A DNA stretch of 64,000 nt from contig JAGTXZ010000002.1 in NCBI GenBank assembly GCA_018398575.1, forward strand, positions 1,428,501-1,492,500, read 5' to 3'. This document shows positions 34,920 through 44,383 of this stretch, in pieces; positions within the stretch are counted from its first letter, which is position 1, and each line of letters begins with the position of its first letter. This stretch comes from Ampelomyces quisqualis. Its lineage: Eukaryota; Ascomycota; Dothideomycetes; Pleosporales; Phaeosphaeriaceae. Position numbers and translations under genes: made by a program. The notes under the pieces are model-generated. The model worked only from the letters and a program-made list of their open reading frames with translations, searched no databases and was not told the DNA's origin.

Positions 34920-36008
34920 ATGGAGATAGACGAGAGGCCGGTATCGGTGGTGGGGGGGGGTGATGGTTTGTCCAGTCCAGTTATGGTTGAGAAGGAAGGG
35001 GCGGCCGCAGGTCATACAAGTGGACAAGGCGCAGAAGCCATCAAGGATGTCGTCTGTGGATCAGTAGCTGGGGTTGTAGGAAAGTACATCGAGTACCCAT
35101 TCGACACAGTCAAGGTCCGCCTGCAGTCCCAGCCAGACACTCTGCCTTTGCGGTATACTGGCCCGCTCGACTGCTTCAAGAAGTCCTTGCATAGAGATGG
35201 GTTTATAGGTATCTACCGAGGTATTAGCGCGCCATTGGTGGGTGCCGCAGTTGAGACAAGCACTCTGTTTTTCAGTGTGAGTGAAGACCCGGTGGGAAAT
35301 GATGCTGAGTTCATCACTAACACGCTGTAGTATCGCATTGCATGTGATGCCTTGAAAGTCTCCGGAGTGTATACAGAACTGCTAAGACACCCAGAACGGG
35401 ACTTGCCCTACACAGGGATGCTGTACTGTGGAATGGTCGCAGGCGCCATTACATCACTTTTCCTCACCCCAATCGAGCTCGTAAAGTGTAAGATGCAGGT
35501 CCCCTTGGAAACCTCTGGCCGCATCGTTGCACAGCCAGGCATCCTAGGCGTCATTACCTCGATCTACCGACATCAGGGCGTTCTTGGATACTGGCACGGG
35601 CAATTTGGAACCTTCATACGAGAAACTGGTGGCGGTGCAGCATGGTTTGGAGGCTACGAAGGGATGAAGATGCTTTTCAAGAAATACAATCCGAACGCAA
35701 AGCAAGACCGCGACCTTCCAGTCTGGCAGCGTATGGCTTCCGGTTCGATCGCAGGCGCTGCCTACAACTTCATGTTCTATCCTGCGGACACAATCAAGTC
35801 TCGCTTGCAGACGGAGGACGTAAGGAAACTTACTGGTGGTAAATCTACATTCGGCGCAGTGGGAAAGGCGCTCTGGAAACAACACGGAATAAAGGGCATG
35901 TATCGCGGCTGCGGAATCACTGTGGGCAGATCGATACCGAGCTCAGCTTTCATCTTCACCGTCTACGAGGAACTGAAGACGCGTTGGCCGGATAACCAAG
36001 TGGAGTGA
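34920..36008 (+). CDS. arg11: Mitochondrial ornithine/arginine carrier (ORT1/ARG11 type)
   Basis: Two exons, 34920-35276 and 35331-36008, separated by a 54-nt intron (donor GTGAGT, acceptor TGTAG). The product has 344 residues. It shows the three-fold repeat of mitochondrial carriers, each with the Px[DE]xx[KR] signature: PFDTVK (from residue 60), PIELVK and PADTIK. The 45-residue N-terminus is non-conserved. The order of repeats and the ETSTLFFSYRIACD segment formed across the splice fit the inner-membrane ornithine carrier, which exports ornithine made in the matrix for cytosolic arginine synthesis. The exact substrate is assigned by family resemblance; a related basic amino-acid or carnitine-like carrier is the main alternative. 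Confidence 0.88.
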
Positions 36009-36590
36009 AAGGAAGTGTGGACATGCAGTGATCATATGAAACGCGAAGTAGAGTAACATTTCTGGAGCATGAGATATTTGGCGTTCGAAGGGGTCTATAT
36101 GAAAAGGGTTAGCATAGCATAAGAGCATAGAGATACCACGGACAACAATAAAATAGACCACAACTTCCACTTACAATATCCACACCACGCTTGAAAGGCC
36201 CTATGAAAGACGTCGAGCACATGTCCCGGTGTAACCTGGTGTCTTCACATGCTAAGCACACCCCTGTCGCTTTGTGGACGCTAGCGCGCGATCCTCCAAT
36301 GTGGGGAAGTTGCGACCGGCAGCGCGAAGTTCGAACCGAGGATCCAGATGCAAGTCATTCTGCGACTGGCGTCACCAGCGTACCATACTCGAACCATTTC
36401 CTGAGTTTCACAGTCTATTTTGCGCTTCCTTTCACTCGCCATATTCTTCGTCTCATTGCCATTGTCGCGGATTGTAGCAACAGACGTCATAAACAACCGC
36501 GTGCCGGTACCGAGGCACATCAACGCAACCCGAAGCTTGGAGCTTGACCTTGAACGACGCTATCGTGACAACACTTCCCCAACCACAATC
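36009..36590. other. Intergenic region
   Basis: A 580-nt spacer between two plus-strand genes, including the promoter of the peroxisomal membrane protein gene. Nothing else seen. Confidence 0.4.
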
Positions 36591-37395
36591 ATGAACCGAT
36601 TCCACGCGCTGGAAGCAGCGCTCGAAAAGATTGTCCTCGACCCCAAATACCACGACGTCCTTACGCTGGTGAAAGGCGTACGAAACGGCATCGTGTATGG
36701 AAGCAAAGTGCGATTCCCACATGCGCTTGTGTACGCCCCCTCTACAAAGCCAGCGACGAAGCACCGCATAGCTAACACATGGTTTTTAGCATGATATTCC
36801 TGTTCCGCTCCGGCAGCTTTCGTCAGAAATGCATCGGCGTCTACAAAGCTACGCGCCAACACGCGCGCAACCTCGGTCTCTTCGCGCTCGTGTACAAGTC
36901 TGCTATGCTCTTCTTGAAACACACTTCGCCGGCGGGCAAAGAAAGACAGTACGATTCCTTCTTCGCGGGCTTGTTGGGTGGATATACGGTCTTTGCGCGT
37001 ACGATACACAACTCGGTGTCGCAGCAGATTGTAATCTATGTCTTTGCGCGCGTTTGTTTAGCAATGGCTAAGCTGGCGGTTCAACAACGGCATGGAGGTG
37101 GTGGAGGTTCAGGTGTAAAAGATGCAGGAGGTGGGTTTGAGTTGTTTGGCGATGGTCAGCTGAGGAGAGCGATGGTCAGGAACGGATGGCCCGTGTTTGC
37201 GAGCATGAGTTGGGCCATGGTCATGTATATTTTCAGGTGGCATCCTGAAACTGTGCAGAGCAGTCTGAGGAGTAGTATGAGTTACATGTGGGTTGCCTCG
37301 TTCTCAAAAGAATCGAAAACTGCTAATCTGAAAATAGTTATGTTCAGTCGGATGATTGGGACTCGTTACGGACCCTTCTTTGGCATAATAAATAA
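36591..37395 (+). CDS. pxmp4: Peroxisomal membrane protein 4 (PXMP4/PMP24, Tim17-like family)
   Basis: Three exons: 36591-36730, 36790-37287 and 37338-37395. Introns are 59 nt (donor GTACGC, branch GCTAAC) and 50 nt (donor GTGGGT, branch GCTAAT). The product is 231 residues. The family sits in the peroxisomal membrane with several helices; its molecular role is still unclear. Family blocks seen are MNRFHALEAALEKIV, HDVLTLVKGVRNGIVYG, ALVMIFLFR (across splice 1), the central GLFALVYKSAMLFL segment and RNGWPVFASMSWAMVMYIFRWHP. The last 18 codons only make sense after the second splice, giving the typical ending DDWDSLRTLLWHNK; unspliced, the frame would end in unrelated sequence. The start at 36591 has the MNRFHALE block immediately after it. 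Confidence 0.88.
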
Positions 37396-38092
37396 GCGGA
37401 GATGATTCATTTCGAGACAATTAGGTCCTGTTGAAGACGAGGTTTTGCTTCATATACATGATATACGTGTATCAGGACTATTTGACATATCAAGGACAAG
37501 GCTGAGTAAAAGCCTTTCTATAATGTGTAGAAACTCCAACATCGGTGATTCCATTTACAAAAATCCGTTCCTACATAAACAGGACAAAGCTCAGCTAGCC
37601 TTTGCACCACAATAGACATTTCAAGATCGTGTAACCATGTACTGGGTACGTACAAGCATCTTACAGTTATGGTATGACGTCCTGAATGGTCCCACACATC
37701 AAAGTTGACAAGGGGATAAACGAGGTGATTCAGTGAAAAAGTCATGACGCCGCAAACGACAAGCATGACTTTGTCGAACATGAATCAAGAGCACATGGAA
37801 GTCAGAAAATGGCAACATCACATAGAGGAATGGATGGATGAGAAAGGAGGAAGTGTGGAGCGTGTATACTCGATTTTAGAGCTCGCGGTTATGGGATAAA
37901 GATTCAGTTGCGCACACTGAAGACATGCTCCTGTGTATTACGTGTAGATACTTGTCCAAGCTTCCAATTTCCAAGCCTTGTTTATCCTGGACATTGCTTT
38001 GAGCCGTAATCAAATCCCTGCCCATCTCTCCCCAGTGTCTGGATCGAGTTTGGTCCAACTGACATGCGCTTTGGTCGTTGGTGAGGTATCCA
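37396..38092. other. Convergent 3' region
   Basis: A 700-nt AT-rich spacer between converging genes. No gene or repeat seen. Confidence 0.4.
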
Positions 38093-38869
38093 CTAAACAG
38101 CGAAGGAAACGTCGACGAGTTCCAAATCCATCCACGCCAAGTTCAGTACCATCTGCGACACCATGTTCCCAAGGTCGTGCAGACATAGGACATCGTTGTT
38201 GCGTTCGGCGAGCTCCTCAAGCTTAGTGAACAAAGCTGAGCCGTAAATGCACCTTACGACGGCAATGGATAGTTCTTCGTCCGGCATGACCCATGGGTAA
38301 CTCGGCTGCCATGGGTGTGGGCAACTCGGGACACTGATTTGCCTCAATCTCGCAAAAGTTCTGAGCAGCGCTGCCTCGAGGCTGTTCACCTTCTCGGGGG
38401 AAAAGAAGACGTCGTAATCGATGCGGATTGATTCAATGACGCTGCGATATGGTTCGGATAGAACGTGTCCCAAGTGAGGTATGGAACTGTTACGGAGGTA
38501 GAAGGTGTTGAGCTGGAATGGTACAAGGCGGGCCTCGGCGTAGGTTTTGCGGCACGCGAAGATGAAGCCGCACAGGCGATGGAGATCGTGGACTCTACCT
38601 TCATCGCCCTCATCACTGGCCGATAGATAGTAGCTCTCACTTCCGCTCTCTAACCTGGTACCGAGAGAAATGACGAGGGTGTTGCATGCGTACTTGTAGA
38701 CATAGTTGCGAATCTCGGCTGGTAGGCGGAGTAGAGGTGATTGTTGATCGTTTCGAGTCTCACTGGTTATCGTTAGTTTTTCTTCTTGGCCTGTGATGAT
38801 AATAGCGTCAACTTACACAGCATGTGCTTCGAGCGGCGACAGCTGTGAGCGCGGTTCAAGCAACGCCAT
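38093..38869 (-). CDS. 2EXR/F-box-like small protein, tandem copy A
   Basis: Two exons, 38869-38817 (53 nt) and 38762-38093, with a 54-nt intron (GTAAGT, branch AACTAAC, acceptor CCAG). The product has 240 residues. It starts MALLEPRSQLSP and, directly after the splice, carries SPLLRLPAEIRNYVYKYAC, the 2EXR/F-box-like motif common in large families of dothideomycete proteins of unknown function. It continues as alpha/beta sequence containing FACRKTYAEARLVPFQLNTFYL, a region also found in that family. The molecular role is unknown; F-box-like proteins may bind SKP1 but no partner is visible. It is a clear paralog of the next gene, with the same exon 1 length and intron phase. An internal ATG at 38473 would miss the motif and is rejected. 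Confidence 0.8.
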
Positions 38870-39456
38870 TGTCGCTCGTTACCTGTCGTTGGTTGGTGTT
38901 GTTGTAGTTCCCGACTGGCAGAATCAGTTTAAATGGTACTCGGAACGTTGTCGGAACTCGGAAGTGGAAGCGCGCGCGTGACTCCAAGACCACAGCTGCC
39001 GATGACGGTGAAAGGAACGTTCTCTCGGCCAAGAAACGCGGAGAGAATATCCACACCTCATCGTGTTAATTGGATCTCAGTGAAACAACTGGTGCAGTAT
39101 TAGGAGAGCAGGCTTGCGTAACATGTGCGTACACAATAATGACGCTGCACAGATTGAAAAAGTTGGCATACTTGATATAGTACATTTGTGATGACCATAT
39201 TGATTTGCTCTCGTCTAGACTAGAAATCAGAATAAACACTATTTTCAATCCCCACGGTCGGTGTTGCACCCAGCTTTCACTTCTCCGGAGCGGGTATATC
39301 CTCGGAAATGACCTCAAGGTCGTGTCCTCCAGTGTACGCCTTGAACTTTGCGACGACAGACTCGACCGAAGGCGTAGGGCATATCTCATACAAGCAACCT
39401 TTGCCGATTATCACACGTTTCAACCCTTTCCTCCTGATTAGATTTTCAAAGTCGGA
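38870..39456. other. Spacer between tandem paralogs
   Basis: A 587-nt spacer between the two tandem genes, holding the promoter of copy A and the 3' end of copy B. Nothing else seen. Confidence 0.4.
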
Positions 39457-40025
39457 TCATACATCGAATCCGACCGCTTTCACCCTGCTGTAATAGCGCT
39501 GAAAGTGCGCCGAGAACGAGTTCTTAACCGGATCGATTGGATAAAGTAACGGAATCCGGAGCGAAGAGATGGCATCCCTTTGTAAGCTTGTCAGACTGTT
39601 CAAGAAGTCGTTTAGTTCCGTAGGAAGTAGCTCGAGAGTATTCATCTCGAGAAACAGAGTAGAAGTCTCTGCGTGAATTTGTCGACAGGTTTTGAGGACG
39701 CCGATCAAGTTTGCTATGGATATGTCGTTGTCTCTCGACGATGCTTCATTGTGTGCAATCAGACGAGCCCACACAGGATCATACTCATCGGGTCGCCTGT
39801 CACTCGGTTTGTGGGGACCTTTCGTAAATTTAATGATCAAGCCGCCAAGTGCGTATGCAAAAATCTTATTGCGGAGTTCAGCTGGAAGGCGAAGTAGCGG
39901 CGAGTCGCGCTGATTTCGCCTCGTGCTGTCGTATATCAGTAAGAAGACGTGCATGCAAACTGCGATACGTACATGACATTGGTCTCCTCTTGCGACAGAC
40001 GGCCGCTCCCCTCGTGCAACGCCAT
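39457..40025 (-). CDS. 2EXR/F-box-like small protein, tandem copy B
   Basis: Two exons, 40025-39973 (53 nt) and 39925-39457, with a 47-nt intron (donor GTACGT, branch ACTGAT, acceptor GACAG). The product is 173 residues. It starts MALHEGSGRLSQ and carries RRNQRDSPLLRLPAELRNKIFAYALGG after the splice, matching copy A at the same place (SPLLRLPAE). Later blocks include LKTCRQIHAETSTLFLEMNTLELLP, the counterpart of FACRKTYAEARLVPFQLNTF in copy A. It is about 70 residues shorter, ending soon after SAHFQRYYSRVKAVGFDV. An ATG at 40251 in an unspliced frame is less likely because exon 1 aligns with copy A. Function unknown. Confidence 0.78.
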
Positions 40026-40466
40026 GAAGTTTTGATGGTGTGTGGAGTAGGTGGGTAGCATAGACCAGTTGCAAGTGGTTGAGATGCTCGTGACACAAGG
40101 CGGGGTTCCTAGCGAGATGGAGCAAACAGATCTGTGACATTATAGTGTAGGTGAGAGACCTCATTGCTCTCGCACAGTGAGAAGTCAGGGGATATGTCAA
40201 TTGGCACCATGTGAGATTCACCTTGTCCACGAGATGTGCTGGCTGGAACAATTATTCCAGGAAGAAGTAATTTAGTCACCTCACGGATAGCACGACAGCT
40301 CATCGGATGAGGGAGGGATCTTCGCATTCAGATGAGCAAATCGAGTGAAAAAGGCACCTGTGTGCTATGAAAACTAAATCCATCCATCAAAACACACCCA
40401 GCGAAAGTCAAATGGGATATCGTACATTGCGCCGGACAAAAATTAGTTTGTAGGCAAGCTTTGCGA
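40026..40466. other. Intergenic region
   Basis: Spacer between copy B (promoter side) and the minisatellite at the 3' end of the GT34 gene. No gene seen. Confidence 0.4.
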
Positions 40467-40638
40467 ACTCCTTCCATCAGTGAAACTCCTTCCAGCAGTG
40501 AAACTCCTTCCAGCAGTAGAACTCCTTCCAGCAGTAGAACTCCTTCCAGCAGTAGAACTCCTTCCATCAATAGAACTCCTTCCATCAGTAGAACTCCTTC
40601 CATCAGTAGAACTCCTTCCATCAGTAGAACTCCTTCCA
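40467..40638. repeat. 18-bp minisatellite, ten units, grown from the GT34 stop region
   Basis: Ten copies of an 18-bp unit at a strict 18-nt period (ACTCCTTCCA cores from 40467 to 40629). On the minus strand the unit reads TGG AAG GAG TTC TAC TGA, exactly the last five codons plus stop of the GT34 gene (Trp-Lys-Glu-Phe-Tyr-stop). The gene-proximal copies are identical. Farther copies change TGA to TGC or differ in the TAC codon. All repeats keep the reading frame, so the array looks like serial in-frame duplication of the gene's terminus. Confidence 0.92.
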
Positions 40639-41523
40639 ATCACCCCACATGATATCATTCTCATACTTCTTCATGAGCTGGCCAGTCGGATCTTCGCCTT
40701 TGACGTGAGCCCACGCTCCTGCGAAGTGCAAGACAAACGTGCCATGTTCCCATCCCTTCCTGGTGTCGTCGTAGCACGCGATCTCCTGCGGAAATGCGTT
40801 CAACTTCCACTGTTCTACGACATGTACCCTGGAAGCCGACTCTTTGTCATCCTTCATGAGCTTGGCCATGGCATCTTGCTCGCTCATGTGAATGTCTTTG
40901 GCCTTTGCCTTGTCGCTAATATCCATGGAATCGCGGAAGAACTTCAGCGACCGCGTGTGGGCGCGGACAATAAAAGATCCGCCGTTGAAGCCGTTGCAAT
41001 CGTGGGTAACGAGATGGTCGATTTGGTCGGGATGCGTCATGTTTCTGAGCTCCTCCTCGATGATGTCCGTGACCTTGGTGTCTGTGTTGGTGATGAGGGT
41101 ATCAAAGTCCAGCCACCACAGCCAGTCGTACTTGCCCGTGTTGACCAGGCGTTCGACCATGTTGAATTTCCAGTAGACGACAGAGCGTTCAGTGTGCGAT
41201 TCGTAGTCAACAATGAGGTCGTAGCCATGGCGACGGGCGTAATCTGGGGGTGTCAGTCGGCGTCCGCAGTGCTTTCGCTCGGCGGACGAGTGCTTACGGT
41301 CTTTGTTTTTGAGCGACAAGTGCAGGTACGACCGCTGGTCGGTCACAAATGTCATGATGGCGATGCGCGGCGCGCGCACGCCTCCCTCCTCCAGGGGGAC
41401 GACCTCGCTGCCGACTGGGCCCTCTTCATGCTGAGTGCCCTGGCTCAGCTGCCACCCGAGGAAGGCTAGGAAGAGGATGAGGAGCAGCAGCGACGGCGGT
41501 ATTCTGAACGAGCGGATAAGCAT
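40621..41523 (-). CDS. GT34 family galactosyl/mannosyltransferase (GmaH type)
   Basis: Two exons, 41523-41298 and 41243-40621, with a 54-nt intron (donor GTAAGC, branch CTGAC, acceptor CCCAG) that has no in-frame stop; removing it gives KDHYARRHGYDLIVDY, a normal GT34 block. The product has 282 residues. It has a type II signal anchor (PPSLLLLILFLAFLGW), the core KYDWLWWLDFDTLITNTD with an intact DxD site for Mn2+/nucleotide-sugar, then HDCNGFNGGSFIVR and EQDAMAKLM, ending WGDWKEFY. Members of this branch are Golgi alpha-1,2-galactosyl- or alpha-1,6-mannosyltransferases acting on N- or O-glycans; donor and linkage cannot be read from sequence. The stop codon forms the first unit of an 18-bp tandem array. 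Confidence 0.88.
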   Translation of the reverse strand: MLIRSFRIPPSLLLLILFLAFLGWQLSQGTQHEEGPVGSEVVPLEEGGVRAPRIAIMTFVTDQRSYLHLSLKNKDRKHSSAERKHCGRRLTPPDYARRHGYDLIVDYESHTERSVVYWKFNMVERLVNTGKYDWLWWLDFDTLITNTDTKVTDIIEEELRNMTHPDQIDHLVTHDCNGFNGGSFIVRAHTRSLKFFRDSMDISDKAKAKDIHMSEQDAMAKLMKDDKESASRVHVVEQWKLNAFPQEIACYDDTRKGWEHGTFVLHFAGAWAHVKGEDPTGQLMKKYENDIMWGDWKEFY

Positions 41524-42043
41524 GGCGGCGGCTCAACGGGGGTGCAGCTGGGAGGCGCAGAGACAGTGTAACTGTGGCATCGTAGGCCGACGAGGCATGT
41601 TGGTAGGTGGTGGTGGCGGCGGTGGTGGTGGTGGTCGGAATGTCGGGATGCCAAGTCGGTGAGGGATGCGCGCCATGGGAAGGGGAGAGACGCGAGTGTC
41701 GACGATCCAGACCCGCGTCCATGGTCGTCCGGCAGCGGGTAAAGAGGCCCGGCCTTTGGATCTACAGTATGCTTCAAGCGGAGGTCTGACGTAAGACGTG
41801 GTGCGATGGGATTCTGCTGTCCAGCTGGGGAACATGGCATTGGGGATGGGATGGGATGGGATGGGATGCCATACGGATACGGATACGGATACGGAGTACA
41901 TGCATACTCGGGAGCCAGGGCGGCAGGATCCACACCGGCCCCACCATCCCCAGACTAGCCACCCACCCACCAGACGACACCATCCGGGTCTCTGCGTGCA
42001 CCGTTGCCCGGGGCGTCAATCCAGCACCATCTCAACTTCCATC
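41524..42043. promoter_or_regulatory. Divergent promoter region with GGGAT and ATACGG microsatellites
   Basis: 520 nt between the GT34 gene (-) and the GRF gene (+). It holds about five GGGAT units (41843-41868) and four ATACGG units (41871-41894), the latter running into a TACGGAGTA nonamer (41890-41898). Proline/glycine open frames here are repeat shadows. Confidence 0.5.
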
Positions 42044-43177
42044 ATGTCTGGATTCAGAGCTCGCGCTCGTGGTCGTGGCGCAGGTGCTGGTGCTGGTGCA
42101 GGAGGTCCTCCCCGAGGCCAGTTCGTCAACGGCGTCTGGCATTGTACGCACTTCTCCTTGACGCATACGTGGTACCGAACTAATCCCCACTAGGCGACTG
42201 TGATCCTCGAAAACCAGCCGTGCATTTCGAGACCAAAAAGGAGGGCCCGAACAAGGGCAAATGGTGTATGCATCTGCTTGCCTGTACTCCCCAACTACTA
42301 ATCGTCTGCAGTCCGCACTTGCCAGAAGCAGACTGCCGATAAAGGACGATGCAAGTTCTTTCTGTGGGACAGTGATGCTCATAAGCGCGAGGCGGCTGCA
42401 TTGTCCAGCAATTCTCGCACCGAGCCTGGAAGTGGTGTGCCGACGACACCGTCCAAACGCCAACCTTCGCCCCCGCCACCTTACTCCGCCGAGACCGTCT
42501 CTACTCGGAAGCGAAATCGCGCCACCACTGACCTAGACGATGAATTCGGATATGCCCAGGCTGACGATGACTTCAACACCGAACTTGCGAATGTGATGAC
42601 TGCAATTGGGACGCCCAGCAAGGCTGTCAAGACATCTGAGCATGCCACGCCGTCTACCCGTCGCAAGCTTCCATGGCAAATGGACCAAGCAGCAACAACC
42701 GCCGGGACGGGCCTGCAGACACCACAAACGGACAGAAAAGTTTTCCATGATCCGTTTAATACACGAACAATACCTAGTGGACCGGTCTCTACGCCGTCGA
42801 GGAGAAATGAAATGGAGGATGAGCTGCATCAGACCGCCATGCCTTCGGCTTCAGCCGAAACACCAACTCCGGCTCGCTTCCGGAACTTCGCACCTGACCA
42901 TCTCGTGCGAGAAGTTTTTGAAATTTTGCATGTTGGCAATGTGCGACTAAGCGCTGATACTCATACTAGACTGAAAGACGTTCTCTCAAAGCACGCCAAG
43001 GGCGCCGAGGGATTTAAGAGGGGAAGGGATGTAATAAGAAGCACTGTCAAAGCGAAAGATGCCAAGATCATCGAGCTCGCCTACCGTGTGAACACGCTGG
43101 AAGCAGAGTTGGAGGCAGAAAAATCTATGGTCAAGCATCTGCAATGGGAAGCTGGTACACAAGACGAGGACCCATGA
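42044..43177 (+). CDS. GRF-type zinc-finger protein
   Basis: Three exons: 42044-42143, 42194-42265 and 42312-43177, with introns of 50 and 46 nt (donors GTACGC and GTATGC). The product has 345 residues. The N-terminus is an Arg/Gly/Ala-rich tail, followed by a GRF zinc finger at about residues 34-78. Splicing gives WHCDCDPRKPAVHFETKKEG, then NKGKWFRTCQKQTADKGRC and KFFLWDSD, with the expected Cys residues and the GRF/FFLW signature. GRF fingers in NEIL3, TOP3A and APE2 bind single-stranded nucleic acid. The middle is disordered with TPSK/TPTP sites and the C-terminus is a coiled coil (residues about 285-335). A role in DNA repair or nucleic-acid binding is inferred from the finger only. Confidence 0.85.
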
Positions 43178-44383
43178 AGCAGGGATCAAATCTTGAACCA
43201 GACCCTAGGATTCAGCCGCGCATGCAGCCGATGGGCCATAGTAACGCACGACAAGCTCAACTTGATGGAGCTTACCGTCACAGGCTCGAGAAATAGAGCT
43301 TCGAGGATTGGAGAGGTTGGCGACCAATGCTCCGGCCGCACAAGTTCTTGCATGCTCTTGTCATGGGCAACCTTTGCACTCCATATGTGAGATTTGAAAG
43401 AACCATAACAAACCCCTAACAACCCGAATGGTCCAATCTGCAAAATTTTGCATCCCTCACACATCCCCAGTCTGCAAAGTCATGTATTGCACTTACAGCG
43501 AATCGCCTGCGAGATGCATGTCCTCCTTCCCACCTATCACTGACATGCAGGAAATGGTGGACAGTGCAGGGCTGATCATGAACTAGCGGGCGGCTCCTGA
43601 ACATTGCTACGCATGGATCATATTCAACATCAATTCGATTGAGCAGTGGCTGATTGGAAGACCATGGTATTACTCACTTGTTTTTTCGCATATCCAAAAT
43701 CTTCAAGCATGCAAGAGCTGTTCAGCAGCACAAATACAGAGCCTAAACTCGGGTTCCATGAAATTCAAGTATCAACGACGTAGCATAGCGGCGGAAGCCA
43801 AGACAGTGCCGAGCGTTGTCAAGTCGGAAATCGGCACCAATCTCATGCATGATTAGCCGGCAGAGGCTCCTTCGCGCCAAATTGACGTACGCCACGACTC
43901 CGCCCGCTTGTTGTCTCCACATAGTGCAGCGGAAGCTTGGGCCTTGGCTATGAACCACACCACCTTTGAGGTTTGTACGGCACGCCTCACACAATCACGA
44001 TTTGCTCACGTATTGAAATTGCTGAAAGACCCTTGATTCGAGAACGAGCTTGGCCTTCAAGTGGATCATTTCGGCATCGCCGGGAATTCCAACTCAATGG
44101 AACCACACTGGCTTGGAGACTGCAACCAGAATCCGGATGAGACTAACCACATACGGCACAGTTACCTCGCTCACTTCTACTGGTACCAACCAGAATACAT
44201 GGCATAAACGCCTCTGCCATCCCAGTTGTCCCCGGACCACCTTGGCGGCCTTAGCACAACTCCCCTACAAGCAAGATGAAAAATGCAACTTACACCTACG
44301 TAGTTCAAACACCCCTTCAGATGAAAGTCGTCCTCTTCCTTCTTGCTTCTTTCTGTTTGTGACGCCTCTCCCAACGCATCAAT
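43178..44383. other. Intergenic region upstream of SNF transporter
   Basis: A 1.2-kb region between two plus-strand genes. No gene, RNA or repeat supported. Confidence 0.4.

Noticed and set aside
40328..40664. Repeat-encoded proteins (Met-Glu-Gly-Val-Leu-Leu and Ser-Ser-Thr-Asp-Gly-Arg repeats)
   Set aside because: These are the other frames of the 18-bp minisatellite; no start context, splice or conservation supports them as genes.
41533..41970. Proline-rich open frames in the GT34/GRF spacer
   Set aside because: Their sequence comes from GGTGGT and GGGAT/ATACGG microsatellites.
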